From contig JAOTYS010000235.1 of NCBI GenBank assembly GCA_029861795.1, positions 1-7,365 of the forward strand: a DNA stretch of 7,365 bases, in the 5' to 3' direction. Positions 1 through 6,117 of the stretch are shown here, piece after piece. The notes below the pieces were generated by a model. The model saw nothing but the letters and a program-made list of their open reading frames with translations, did no database searches and was not told the DNA's origin. Within the stretch, counting starts at the first letter, position 1. Each line of letters starts with the position of its first letter. The DNA is from Gammaproteobacteria bacterium (GTDB lineage Bacteria; Pseudomonadota; Gammaproteobacteria; Arenicellales; JAOTYS01). Made by a program: the position numbers and the translations under genes.

Positions 1-1
1 A

Positions 2-625
2 GCCAGGTTGCAACGACTCGATGCGGTAGAGGCTGAAAATGAGCGTCTGCGTCAACTTTTATCCGCTTCGAGCAAGATTGCTCAAAAGGTGCTGCTGGCG
101 GAACTAGTAGAAGTCAGTCTGGAGCCGTTTACCCATAAAGTTGTACTTAACCGTGGTCAATCTGACGGGGCTTACGTTGGTCAGCCGGTGATCGATCCCA
201 ACGGGGTGGTCGGCCAGGTGACACAGGCGACACCGTTCACCAGCGCTGTGACACTGATCACAGATCCTGGGCACGCGATACCTGTGCAGGTGTTGCGTAA
301 CGACTTGCGTGCGATTGTGTTCGGCACAGGCGTGCGTAATCAGCTAGGGGTGCCGTATCTAGCTAGGCACGCGGATATTGTCGAAGGCGACGTACTTGTA
401 ACTTCGGGAATGGGGGGTCGATTTCCGTCTGGTTATCCGGTGGCTCGTGTGGCTACTATCCTGCGTGATCCCAACGAGCCATTTCTAAAGATTACCGCCA
501 TTCCTGTTGCGCGCCTGGATCACGCTAAGGAGGTATTGTTGATCTGGCAGGATGTCGGTGTGCCACTGTCTGACTCGGGATCTGATTCATTTCCTCGAAT
601 TCAGGAGGGACAAATTGGTCGGTAG
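2..625 (+). CDS. mreC: Rod shape-determining protein MreC, 5'-truncated by the window edge
   Basis: MreC is a bitopic inner-membrane protein of the elongasome. Its periplasmic part binds and activates PBP2 and links it to MreD/MreB. The frame is open from base 2, so the true start and the N-terminal membrane helix lie upstream; the TTG at 8 falls inside the coiled coil and is not a start. About 207 residues are visible. First comes the end of a heptad-like helix (LDAVEAENERLRQLL), then the two beta-barrel subdomains with family-typical segments: LNRGQSDGAYVGQPVID, GVVGQV, ITDPGHAIPVQV and VTSGMGGRFPSGYPVARV. The tail after LLIWQ is short and polar (about 25 residues) and looks variable. The last codons also carry the mreD ribosome site, and the two genes overlap by 11 bases, so translation is probably coupled. 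Identification is firm from motifs and from the mreD/mrdA neighbours. Confidence 0.95.
   Translation, partial: ARLQRLDAVEAENERLRQLLSASSKIAQKVLLAELVEVSLEPFTHKVVLNRGQSDGAYVGQPVIDPNGVVGQVTQATPFTSAVTLITDPGHAIPVQVLRNDLRAIVFGTGVRNQLGVPYLARHADIVEGDVLVTSGMGGRFPSGYPVARVATILRDPNEPFLKITAIPVARLDHAKEVLLIWQDVGVPLSDSGSDSFPRIQEGQIGR
603..608 (+). promoter_or_regulatory. Ribosome binding site deciding the mreD TTG start
   Basis: A perfect AGGAGG lies inside the last codons of mreC, six bases before TTG at 615. An ATG at 552 in the same frame would add 21 polar residues and a 74-base overlap with mreC. The strong site and the resulting protein length both favour the TTG. Confidence 0.8.
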
Positions 626-1118
626 TCAGCGTGACAGCCCTAGCCCCTGGGATTGGGCGATTATTCCGCTGTCCCTGGTCGTTGCCCTTGTGTTAATGGC
701 GGTCCCGCTGCCGCGCGGTGCGATGCAGTATCGCCCGGATTGGGTAGGTTTAGTCTTGATCTATTGGTGTTTATTCATTCCCGAACGGGTAGGGATTGGT
801 ACTGGGTGGCTCTCGGGACTGTTGATGGACGTGATGCAGTATACGTTACTCGGTCAGAACGCTCTGTCCAAGGCCGTGTTGGCGTTTCTCGCAAATCAGG
901 TTCACTCTCATGTTCGAATGTATCCCTGGTGGCAGCAGTCCATTGTGGTCTTCATCCTGTTGTCAATTGACGTTGCGATCGTGGCTTTGATCCACGGCAT
1001 GGTCGGGGGTGTCACACTTGATTGGAGATATTGGATGCCCTGCGTGGTGGCGATGTTGATCTGGCCATGGTTAGGTTTATTATTCCGCACCACTACGCGG
1101 CGTGTGCGTACGAGCTAG
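615..1118 (+). CDS. mreD: Rod shape-determining protein MreD (inner membrane)
   Basis: MreD is a small polytopic inner-membrane protein that joins MreC and RodA/PBP2 in the elongasome; its exact biochemical role is unsettled. From TTG 615 it has 167 residues, close to the E. coli length of about 162. It shows some five or six hydrophobic segments: roughly 14-32, 43-56, 60-76, 82-95, 108-130 and 140-157. Recognisable MreD stretches are RPDWVGLVLIYW (40-51), PERVGIGTGW (56-65), the LLGQNAL turn (78-84), WWQQ before the fifth segment (105-108) and WPWLGLLFR near the end (150-158), followed by a basic tail. The start was chosen for the AGGAGG six bases upstream. It overlaps mreC by 11 bases and ends 3 bases before mrdA, so it sits in the middle of a coupled operon. 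Confidence 0.93.
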   Translation: MVGSQRDSPSPWDWAIIPLSLVVALVLMAVPLPRGAMQYRPDWVGLVLIYWCLFIPERVGIGTGWLSGLLMDVMQYTLLGQNALSKAVLAFLANQVHSHVRMYPWWQQSIVVFILLSIDVAIVALIHGMVGGVTLDWRYWMPCVVAMLIWPWLGLLFRTTTRRVRTS

Positions 1119-1121
1119 GTT

Positions 1122-3005
1122 ATGGCCGATATTCAAATCAAGGACTATCTGCGCGAGACGCAATCCATTCAGTCGCGGCTTGTTATTGCAGCAATTGCGC
1201 TAGTGTTGCTGTGCGCAATCTTGCTGATTCGGCTTTATTATTTACAGGTCATTCAACATGACCACTATGCCACCCTTTCTCTGGAGAATCGGATTCGCCT
1301 GATTCCTGTACCACCTGTTCGTGGCCAGATCTACGATCGCAATGGTGTGATGTTGGCACAAAACTTTCCGGTATACACGCTTGAAGTGGTACCCGATCAG
1401 GTCGATGACATGGAGCCGTTGCTGGCTCAGTTGGCACAACTGGTGGAGCTTAGTGAAAGCGATCTGGAGCGTTTTCACAGCATGCTGCAGCGTCGCCCGA
1501 GCTTTGAAGGACAAACCCTAAGAGCAAATTTGAGCGATGAAGAAGCGGCTCGTTTCGCCGTGAATCGCTACCGCTTTAAGGGCGTTGAGCTCAAGGCCCG
1601 CCTACAAAGGTATTATCCCCACGGCGATTTGACGGCACACGTGATCGGATACGTTGGCCGTATCAGCGAACGTGATCTAGATCGAATAGACCATGTGGCT
1701 TATCGCGGCACAGAATACATAGGCAAGCTTGGAATCGAGGCGCGCTATGAGCAGATGCTATTGGGAGAGGCGGGCTTCGAACAAGTTGAGACCAATGCTC
1801 ACGGTCGCGTGGTGCGGCTGCTCAATCGTACCGCTCCAGTGGCAGGACCGAATCTACACCTTAGCATCGATATCCGACTTCAGAAGGTCGCCCGTGACGC
1901 GTTAGCAGAGCAAGAAGGGGCCGTGGTGGCCATTGAACCATCAACTGGTGCTGTGCTCGCGTTTACCAGCACGCCTTCCTATGACCCCAATCCATTTGTA
2001 GACGGAATTGATCGAAAGTCCTACCAGGCACTGCGTAATTCAGAATCTCGGCCGTTATTGAATCGCGCCTTGAATGGCCGCTACGCTCCCGGATCGACAA
2101 TTAAGGGATTTATGGGGCTCGCGGGATTGGAGTATGGACAAAGTCCCACCGAAACCAATTATTGCCCAGGATGGTACTCGCTTAAAAACAGCCGCCACCG
2201 GTATCGATGTTGGAAGCGGCAAGGGCACGGACTAGTCGATCTTAGCGACGCCATAATCCAGTCTTGCGATGTTTATTTCTATAAGCTTGCAAACATGCTT
2301 GGCATCGGTCGTATGCACAGTTACCTAAAGCAATTCGGTTTTGGCGAGACAGCGGGAATTGATCTGCTTGGTGAGCCTTCTGGATTGATGCCTTCGGTCG
2401 AGTGGAAAAAAGAGGCTCGAGGTGAGCCGTGGTATCCCGGTGAAACCGTGATAGCCGGCATCGGACAGGGTTATGTCCTGGCAACACCGTTACAGCTTGC
2501 GGTGGCTACGGCGACCTTGGCGAATCGCGGCGTCCGACCGGTGCCACAGTTAGTTCGGGCCATCGGAGATCCGAAGACCGGGGAGTTGAAAATGCTAGAA
2601 CCGCAGATGCGTGATCAGGTTAGTGTGCGCAATGCTGAGTACTTCGATGTCGTGATCCAGGCGATGACCGATGTTGTGCATGGTGAGCGTGGCACAGCAC
2701 GTCGCATCGGTGTGGATTTGCCTTATCGGATGGCTGGGAAAACCGGGACATCGCAAGTCATTCGGCTAGCGCCGGGGCAAGAATATAACGAAGAGGAGCT
2801 CGAGAAACGGTTCCGGGATCACGCCTTGTTTATTGCATTGGCGCCCGTGGAGGACCCTCAGATTGCGGTAGCAGTTGTCGCGGAACACGGTGGTAGCGGA
2901 AGCCGTATTGCCGCGCCCATCGCCCGTCAAGTGCTTGATTACTATCTTGTGGAACGACATATCAGGTCACCGCAGTTTACCGGAGGTCCACGCGATGGCG
3001 CGTAG
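1122..3005 (+). CDS. mrdA: Penicillin-binding protein 2 (elongation D,D-transpeptidase)
   Basis: Class B PBP that cross-links new glycan strands made by RodA during lateral wall growth; it is the usual mecillinam target. The 627-residue length is normal (E. coli 633). There is a short cytoplasmic N-terminus, one membrane helix at about 19-41, and a pedestal domain with the RGQIYDRNG segment (68-75). The transpeptidase domain runs from about residue 245. Active-site motifs are complete: STIK with nucleophile Ser325 and Lys328, SCD at 381-383 (SxN position), and KTGT at 540-543. Cys348, Cys363, His369 and Cys382 occupy the spacing of the PBP2 zinc site described in Acinetobacter, but with Cys at the two Asp positions (see findings). 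ATG 1122 follows the mreD stop by 3 bases and has only a weak ribosome site, so coupling to mreD is likely. No sign of damage or transfer. Confidence 0.97.
   Translation: MADIQIKDYLRETQSIQSRLVIAAIALVLLCAILLIRLYYLQVIQHDHYATLSLENRIRLIPVPPVRGQIYDRNGVMLAQNFPVYTLEVVPDQVDDMEPLLAQLAQLVELSESDLERFHSMLQRRPSFEGQTLRANLSDEEAARFAVNRYRFKGVELKARLQRYYPHGDLTAHVIGYVGRISERDLDRIDHVAYRGTEYIGKLGIEARYEQMLLGEAGFEQVETNAHGRVVRLLNRTAPVAGPNLHLSIDIRLQKVARDALAEQEGAVVAIEPSTGAVLAFTSTPSYDPNPFVDGIDRKSYQALRNSESRPLLNRALNGRYAPGSTIKGFMGLAGLEYGQSPTETNYCPGWYSLKNSRHRYRCWKRQGHGLVDLSDAIIQSCDVYFYKLANMLGIGRMHSYLKQFGFGETAGIDLLGEPSGLMPSVEWKKEARGEPWYPGETVIAGIGQGYVLATPLQLAVATATLANRGVRPVPQLVRAIGDPKTGELKMLEPQMRDQVSVRNAEYFDVVIQAMTDVVHGERGTARRIGVDLPYRMAGKTGTSQVIRLAPGQEYNEEELEKRFRDHALFIALAPVEDPQIAVAVVAEHGGSGSRIAAPIARQVLDYYLVERHIRSPQFTGGPRDGA
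2982..2987 (+). promoter_or_regulatory. Strong Shine-Dalgarno inside the mrdA 3' end
   Basis: GGAGGT occurs seven bases before ATG 2995, ideal spacing for that start, but 35 bases before the rodA ATG at 3023, too far to serve it directly. It is read in frame as Gly-Gly of the mrdA C-terminus, so it could be chance. Its pairing with an ATG at the right distance, next to a rodA start that has only GAAAG, makes a translational role plausible. Confidence 0.45.
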
Positions 3006-3033
3006 TCGCGAAAGCCATAGTTATGACCACTGA
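2995..3033 (+). CDS. Possible 12-codon leader or coupling ORF at the mrdA/rodA junction
   Basis: ATG 2995 opens a 12-residue ORF (MARSRESHSYDH) ending in TGA at 3031-3033. It is out of frame with both mrdA (which ends at 3005) and rodA (which starts at 3023), and it overlaps both. It has the better ribosome site of the junction, GGAGGT seven bases upstream. Its stop lies eight to ten bases inside rodA, so terminating ribosomes could restart at 3023. That would carry translation from mrdA into rodA, whose own site is weak. The peptide has no recognisable function. The other reading is that rodA once began at 2995 and a one-base change split off the start. Existence is inferred only from the sequence signals. 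Confidence 0.3.
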   Translation: MARSRESHSYDH

Positions 3034-4108
3034 CGATCAATCGCACATTGATACCCCGCTTTTGATTGGGCTAGGGGCTCTATGCATGGTGGGATTATTC
3101 GTCCTCTACAGTGCCAGCGGTGAAGACACTTCTGCTATTCTGCGCCAGTCGATACGCATTGCCGTTGCCATGGTTGTCATGTTGGGAGTGGCGCAGATCG
3201 CACCGGCCACCCTAATGCGATGGTCGCCGCACCTTTTTGTAGTTGGACTTGCCTTGCTTGGACTAGTACTGGTCGTAGGAATCATCGGCAAAGGGGCACA
3301 GCGGTGGCTTGATTTGGGGATTGTGCAATTTCAACCTGCGGAAATCATGAAGTTGGCGGTTCCGATGATGGCGGCTTGGGTGTTCACCCGTCACCCGTTA
3401 CCTCCGAAGATGTGGGAAACTATGCTAGCGGCCTTGGTAGCGGTGGTACCGGCGGTGCTTGTAGTTTTGCAGCCAGACCTGGGAACGGCGGTGCTTATCG
3501 CCACTTCGGGGATTTTGGTTATCATCTTGGCCGGAATGAGATGGCGGCAGATTTTGATCGTCGGTGGAGTCATGGCCGCCACCACGCCGATACTATGGTT
3601 GTTCCTGCATGAGTACCAGAAGCGGCGCATAACCACGTTGCTTGACCCGTGGGCGGATCCCCTCGGCGCTGGTTATCATACGATCCAATCCACTATCGCG
3701 GTGGGCTCCGGTGGCTTTTACGGCAAGGGTTGGCTCAACGGCAGTCAATCGCATCTTGAATTCATTCCGGAACGCAGTACGGATTTCATCTTCGCGGTAT
3801 TCGCCGAGGAATTTGGAATGCTTGGGGCGCTTTTATTGTTTCTGACCTATATGTTTGTTGTCGCTCGGGCTTTGTTTATTTCGTTCTATGCCCGAGATAC
3901 CTACTCTCGTTTGTTATCAGGAAGCCTCGCCCTGACATTTTTCTTTTATCTGTTTGTGAATATCGGTATGGTCACTGGAATCTTGCCGGTGGTGGGGGTG
4001 CCGTTGCCGTTAGTCAGTTATGGTGGAACATCGATGGTCACTCTTATGGCAGGATTTGGGATTTTGATGAGTATTCAGACTCATCGCAGGCTGTTGTCGA
4101 CCCCATGA
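3023..4108 (+). CDS. rodA: RodA, SEDS-family peptidoglycan glycosyltransferase
   Basis: RodA polymerises lipid II into glycan strands in the inner membrane and works as a complex with PBP2, encoded just upstream. The 361 residues hold about ten hydrophobic helices. SEDS signatures are strong: KGAQRWLDLG (90-99), FQPAEIMKLAVP (103-114) with Glu107 and Lys110, QPDLGTA (150-156), the large periplasmic loop from about 207 to 254 (DPLGAGYHTIQS, GSGGFYGKGW, LEFIPERSTDFIFA), and PLPLVSYGGTSM near the end (327-338). Asp254 in STDFIF matches the catalytic Asp262 of E. coli RodA. The length is close to E. coli (370), with a somewhat shorter N-terminus. ATG 3023 has only a weak GAAAG eight bases upstream, and the mini-ORF at 2995-3033 overlaps it. 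The stop overlaps the mltB start as ATGA. Confidence 0.97.
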   Translation: MTTDDQSHIDTPLLIGLGALCMVGLFVLYSASGEDTSAILRQSIRIAVAMVVMLGVAQIAPATLMRWSPHLFVVGLALLGLVLVVGIIGKGAQRWLDLGIVQFQPAEIMKLAVPMMAAWVFTRHPLPPKMWETMLAALVAVVPAVLVVLQPDLGTAVLIATSGILVIILAGMRWRQILIVGGVMAATTPILWLFLHEYQKRRITTLLDPWADPLGAGYHTIQSTIAVGSGGFYGKGWLNGSQSHLEFIPERSTDFIFAVFAEEFGMLGALLLFLTYMFVVARALFISFYARDTYSRLLSGSLALTFFFYLFVNIGMVTGILPVVGVPLPLVSYGGTSMVTLMAGFGILMSIQTHRRLLSTP

Positions 4109-5106
4109 GGCGGGCACCCATACCAAGGCTATGTGTTGCCGCTACAGTCGTCGCACTATGTACCCTCCAGAGTGCGCGTGCGCTCGATTTGAACCAGTAC
4201 CCAGAGATGAACGTTTTTATCGACGAGATGGTTAGTGTGCACGGTTTTTCTGCACAAGAGTTGCGCAGCATATTTGCCCAGGTCACCTTGAGTGACAAAG
4301 TGCTAAAGGCCATTCGCCGACCAGCCGAGCGCCTGCCATGGTACCGTTATCGAAAATTACTGGTGACCGACAGACAGGTGACAGATGGCGTGAAATTCTG
4401 GAGGGAACATGAGACTACCTTAGACAGAGCCACACAGCAGTTCGGTGTTCCACCACAGATCGTGGTGGCGATTATTGGCGTCGAGACTCGTTATGGGCGT
4501 GTAAGTGGGAATCACTCTGTGATTAATGCGCTCACAACGCTCATGTTGGGATACCCGCGCAGGAGTGAGTTTTTTCGCAGTGAGCTTGAACAGTACTTGC
4601 TGCTCACTCGCGAGGAAGAATTGGATCCGATGGCCATCAACGGCTCTTATGCCGGGGCCATGGGGGTACCTCAATTCATTTCCAGTAGCTACCGTCGTTA
4701 CGCGGTGGATTTCAATGGAGATGACAGGCGCGATTTGATCTCAGATCCGCTCGATGCTATTGGCAGTGTCGCCAATTATCTCCATGCACATAAATGGAGG
4801 AGGGATGAGCCGGTTGCGTCCGATGTTCAAGTTCCTGAAGATCTGGCGCTCGACGCGATGATCAGTTCGGGGTTCGAGACCACTACTACCATTACACGCC
4901 TTCACGAGTTAGGTCTGCGGACCGATGCTGAACTGTCAGGGGATTCTTCAGCAAGCTTAGTGCGTTTGGATGGGGACAGCAGTCCCGTTTATCGCATTGC
5001 TTTCGATAATTTTTATGTGATTACTCGGTATAATCACAGTCTTCTTTATGCTATGGCGGTATATGAGTTGAGTCGTCAGATTGAGCAAGAATACTCGACG
5101 CTATGA
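4105..5106 (+). CDS. mltB: GH103 lytic murein transglycosylase, MltB/SltB type, probably soluble periplasmic
   Basis: The enzyme cleaves the MurNAc-GlcNAc bond of peptidoglycan, forming 1,6-anhydroMurNAc ends. Residues 1-26 form a Sec signal peptide (RR and R start, hydrophobic core, ARA at 24-26 before LDL). The catalytic Glu is Glu127 in IIGVETRYGR. Ser181 in GSYAGAMGVPQF lies 54 residues later, the same spacing as Glu162 and Ser216 of E. coli MltB. DFNGDDRRDL (202-211) matches the EF-hand-like metal loop of Slt35/MltB, and the family ending NFYVITRYNHS (302-312) is present. There is no lipobox: Cys19 is preceded by VAL, and the family Cys-lipid anchor is not evident, so it resembles soluble SltB forms more than E. 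coli MltB. The 333-residue length is normal. The start overlaps the rodA stop by four bases (ATGA) with no strong ribosome site, implying coupling. Confidence 0.93.
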   Translation: MRRAPIPRLCVAATVVALCTLQSARALDLNQYPEMNVFIDEMVSVHGFSAQELRSIFAQVTLSDKVLKAIRRPAERLPWYRYRKLLVTDRQVTDGVKFWREHETTLDRATQQFGVPPQIVVAIIGVETRYGRVSGNHSVINALTTLMLGYPRRSEFFRSELEQYLLLTREEELDPMAINGSYAGAMGVPQFISSSYRRYAVDFNGDDRRDLISDPLDAIGSVANYLHAHKWRRDEPVASDVQVPEDLALDAMISSGFETTTTITRLHELGLRTDAELSGDSSASLVRLDGDSSPVYRIAFDNFYVITRYNHSLLYAMAVYELSRQIEQEYSTL

Positions 5107-5927
5107 GTCCGCGAACAATCGCTGCGTTGGTGTGTGTTGTGTTATTGTCTTCGTGCTCGTTTTGGTCTAATAAGGGTGGCTACTATAAAGGCGATGGCCC
5201 GCCGAGCTATAAGGGCCCGGATCTCGCTACCATTCCAGATGCGATACCGCGCATCGAGCCGCTGAGTCAAACGGGCAATAGCCCATACCGAGCGCTAGGA
5301 AAGACTTATCGTCCACTGCACTCTGCACAGGGATACCGTGCGCGTGGTATGGCATCGTGGTACGGTAACAAATTTCATGGACGGCGCACATCCAGCGGCG
5401 AGACTTACGACATGTTCAAGATGACCGCCGCTCATCCTACATTACCGATACCTAGCTATGTCAAAGTGGCTAACTTGAGCAATGGTCGGTCCGTGGTAGT
5501 GCGTGTTAATGATCGCGGTCCTTTTCTCCACGGTCGGATCATCGACCTATCATATGTGGCCGCAGCAAAGCTCGGTGTTCTCGCTACTGGTACCGCGCCA
5601 GTGGAAGTGACTGCGGTGTCACCTGCGCCGGTATTGCAGGAAGCGAAAATAGAGGCTCCGGTCACCCAGGTTACCCAAGATGTATCGGTCGAGCCTCGTC
5701 TATTTGTGCAGGTTGGTGCTTTCACTAACAGATTCAATGCCGAGGTGGTCTACAATCGGCTGACCGGAGCTGGATTTGCGCCGGTTGCAATTCAAGAAGT
5801 GCTGATAGGTAAGAGCCGCATCTTTCGTGTTCGAGTTGGGCCCGTTGAATCCATCACCCAAGGTGACCAGTTGATTGACCGCATGTACGGATACGGGATG
5901 CGCGAGCAAAGATTGGTGATCGACTAA
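5103..5927 (+). CDS. rlpA: RlpA, septal-ring/lytic transglycosylase outer-membrane lipoprotein with SPOR domain
   Basis: In Pseudomonas, RlpA cleaves glycan strands stripped of stem peptides. The 274 residues begin with a lipoprotein signal peptide ending in the lipobox LSSC (15-18); Ser at +2 predicts outer-membrane sorting. After a GYYKGDGPPSY segment (26-36) comes the double-psi beta-barrel domain, about 78-170, with RGMASWYGNKFHGRRTSSGE, MTAAHPTLP and RVNDRGPF. Glu100, His111 and Asp137 keep the spacing (11 and 26) of Glu120, His131 and Asp157, the residues reported as important in P. aeruginosa RlpA, so activity is expected. A low-complexity Val/Pro/Thr linker (about 170-197) leads to a C-terminal SPOR domain (198-274: FVQVGAFTNRFNAE, FRVRVGPV), which binds denuded glycan at division sites. 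ATG 5103 overlaps the mltB stop by four bases. This is the last gene before the 190-base gap. Confidence 0.96.
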   Translation: MSPRTIAALVCVVLLSSCSFWSNKGGYYKGDGPPSYKGPDLATIPDAIPRIEPLSQTGNSPYRALGKTYRPLHSAQGYRARGMASWYGNKFHGRRTSSGETYDMFKMTAAHPTLPIPSYVKVANLSNGRSVVVRVNDRGPFLHGRIIDLSYVAAAKLGVLATGTAPVEVTAVSPAPVLQEAKIEAPVTQVTQDVSVEPRLFVQVGAFTNRFNAEVVYNRLTGAGFAPVAIQEVLIGKSRIFRVRVGPVESITQGDQLIDRMYGYGMREQRLVID

Positions 5928-5944
5928 AGTGCCGAAGTCGTGGG

Positions 5945-5972
5945 GTCGTGACTAATGGTACCCGGTCACGAC
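5945..5972 (+). terminator. Inverted repeat after rlpA, possible weak terminator
   Basis: GTCGTGAC at 5945-5952 pairs perfectly with GTCACGAC at 5965-5972 around a 12-base loop. It begins 18 bases after the rlpA stop. It is followed by GGCGGCGTTGTTCTTC, not a clean T-run, so a classical Rho-independent terminator is doubtful; attenuation, 3' end protection or partial termination are alternatives. A second GTCGTG at 5937-5942 could pair with the same right arm. Confidence 0.35.
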
Positions 5973-6015
5973 GGCGGCGTTGTTCTTCAGGCAAGAGACG
6001 ACGACAGAATCATCT

Positions 6016-6043
6016 TTGAAAATGTTAAGACTTTGTCTATACA
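6016..6043 (+). promoter_or_regulatory. Candidate sigma70 promoter for dacA
   Basis: TTGAAA (6016-6021, five of six matches to the -35 consensus) and TATACA (6038-6043, four of six matches to the -10 consensus) are separated by 16 bases. Transcription would start near 6050, giving an untranslated leader of about 70 bases before TTG 6118. The only sizeable gap in the cluster is here, which fits independent expression of dacA. The last -10 base is not T, so strength may be modest. Confidence 0.42.
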
Positions 6044-6059
6044 ACGATCCCGTTGTTTA
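6038..6059. promoter_or_regulatory. Operator-like dyad over the dacA -10 region
   Basis: Arms ACAACG (6041-6046) and CGTTGT (6051-6056) are perfect inverse complements around ATCC. The symmetry continues outward after one mismatch (TA at 6038-6039 against TA at 6058-6059). The 22-base dyad covers the putative -10 box and transcription start, where a repressor would bind, or it could fold as a hairpin at the transcript's 5' end. No regulator family was recognised from it. Confidence 0.35.
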
Positions 6060-6069
6060 TCGCATGCGA
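6060..6069. repeat. 10-bp perfect palindrome in the dacA leader
   Basis: TCGCATGCGA equals its own reverse complement. It directly abuts the dyad at 6038-6059 and would lie about ten bases into the dacA transcript. It may be a second half of a compound binding site or simply chance; symmetry does not extend into the flanks. Confidence 0.25.
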
Positions 6070-6103
6070 ACGATCACACGGTCGAATATGGTATTTTTCC
6101 GAT

Positions 6104-6108
6104 GGAGG
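6104..6108 (+). promoter_or_regulatory. Ribosome binding site deciding the dacA TTG start
   Basis: GGAGG stands nine bases before TTG 6118 (and twelve before a second TTG at 6121). The upstream in-frame ATGs at 6022, 6064 and 6088 lack a comparable site, and ATG 6022 falls inside the predicted promoter. Confidence 0.65.
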
Positions 6109-6117
6109 TATAAATCG

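Noticed and set aside
552..614. ATG at 552 as the mreD start, giving 188 residues
   Set aside because: It would place 21 polar residues before the protein and overlap mreC by 74 bases without a good ribosome site; TTG 615 has AGGAGG at ideal distance and gives the family length.
3391..3636. Open frames antisense to or shifted against rodA, mrdA and the other genes
   Set aside because: All overlap strongly conserved proteins in other frames and show low-complexity or motif-free translations.
5980..6117. In-frame extension of dacA to TTG 5980 (433 residues) or ATG 6022
   Set aside because: It would bury the signal peptide about 50 residues in and run through the predicted promoter and dyad; no ribosome site supports it.
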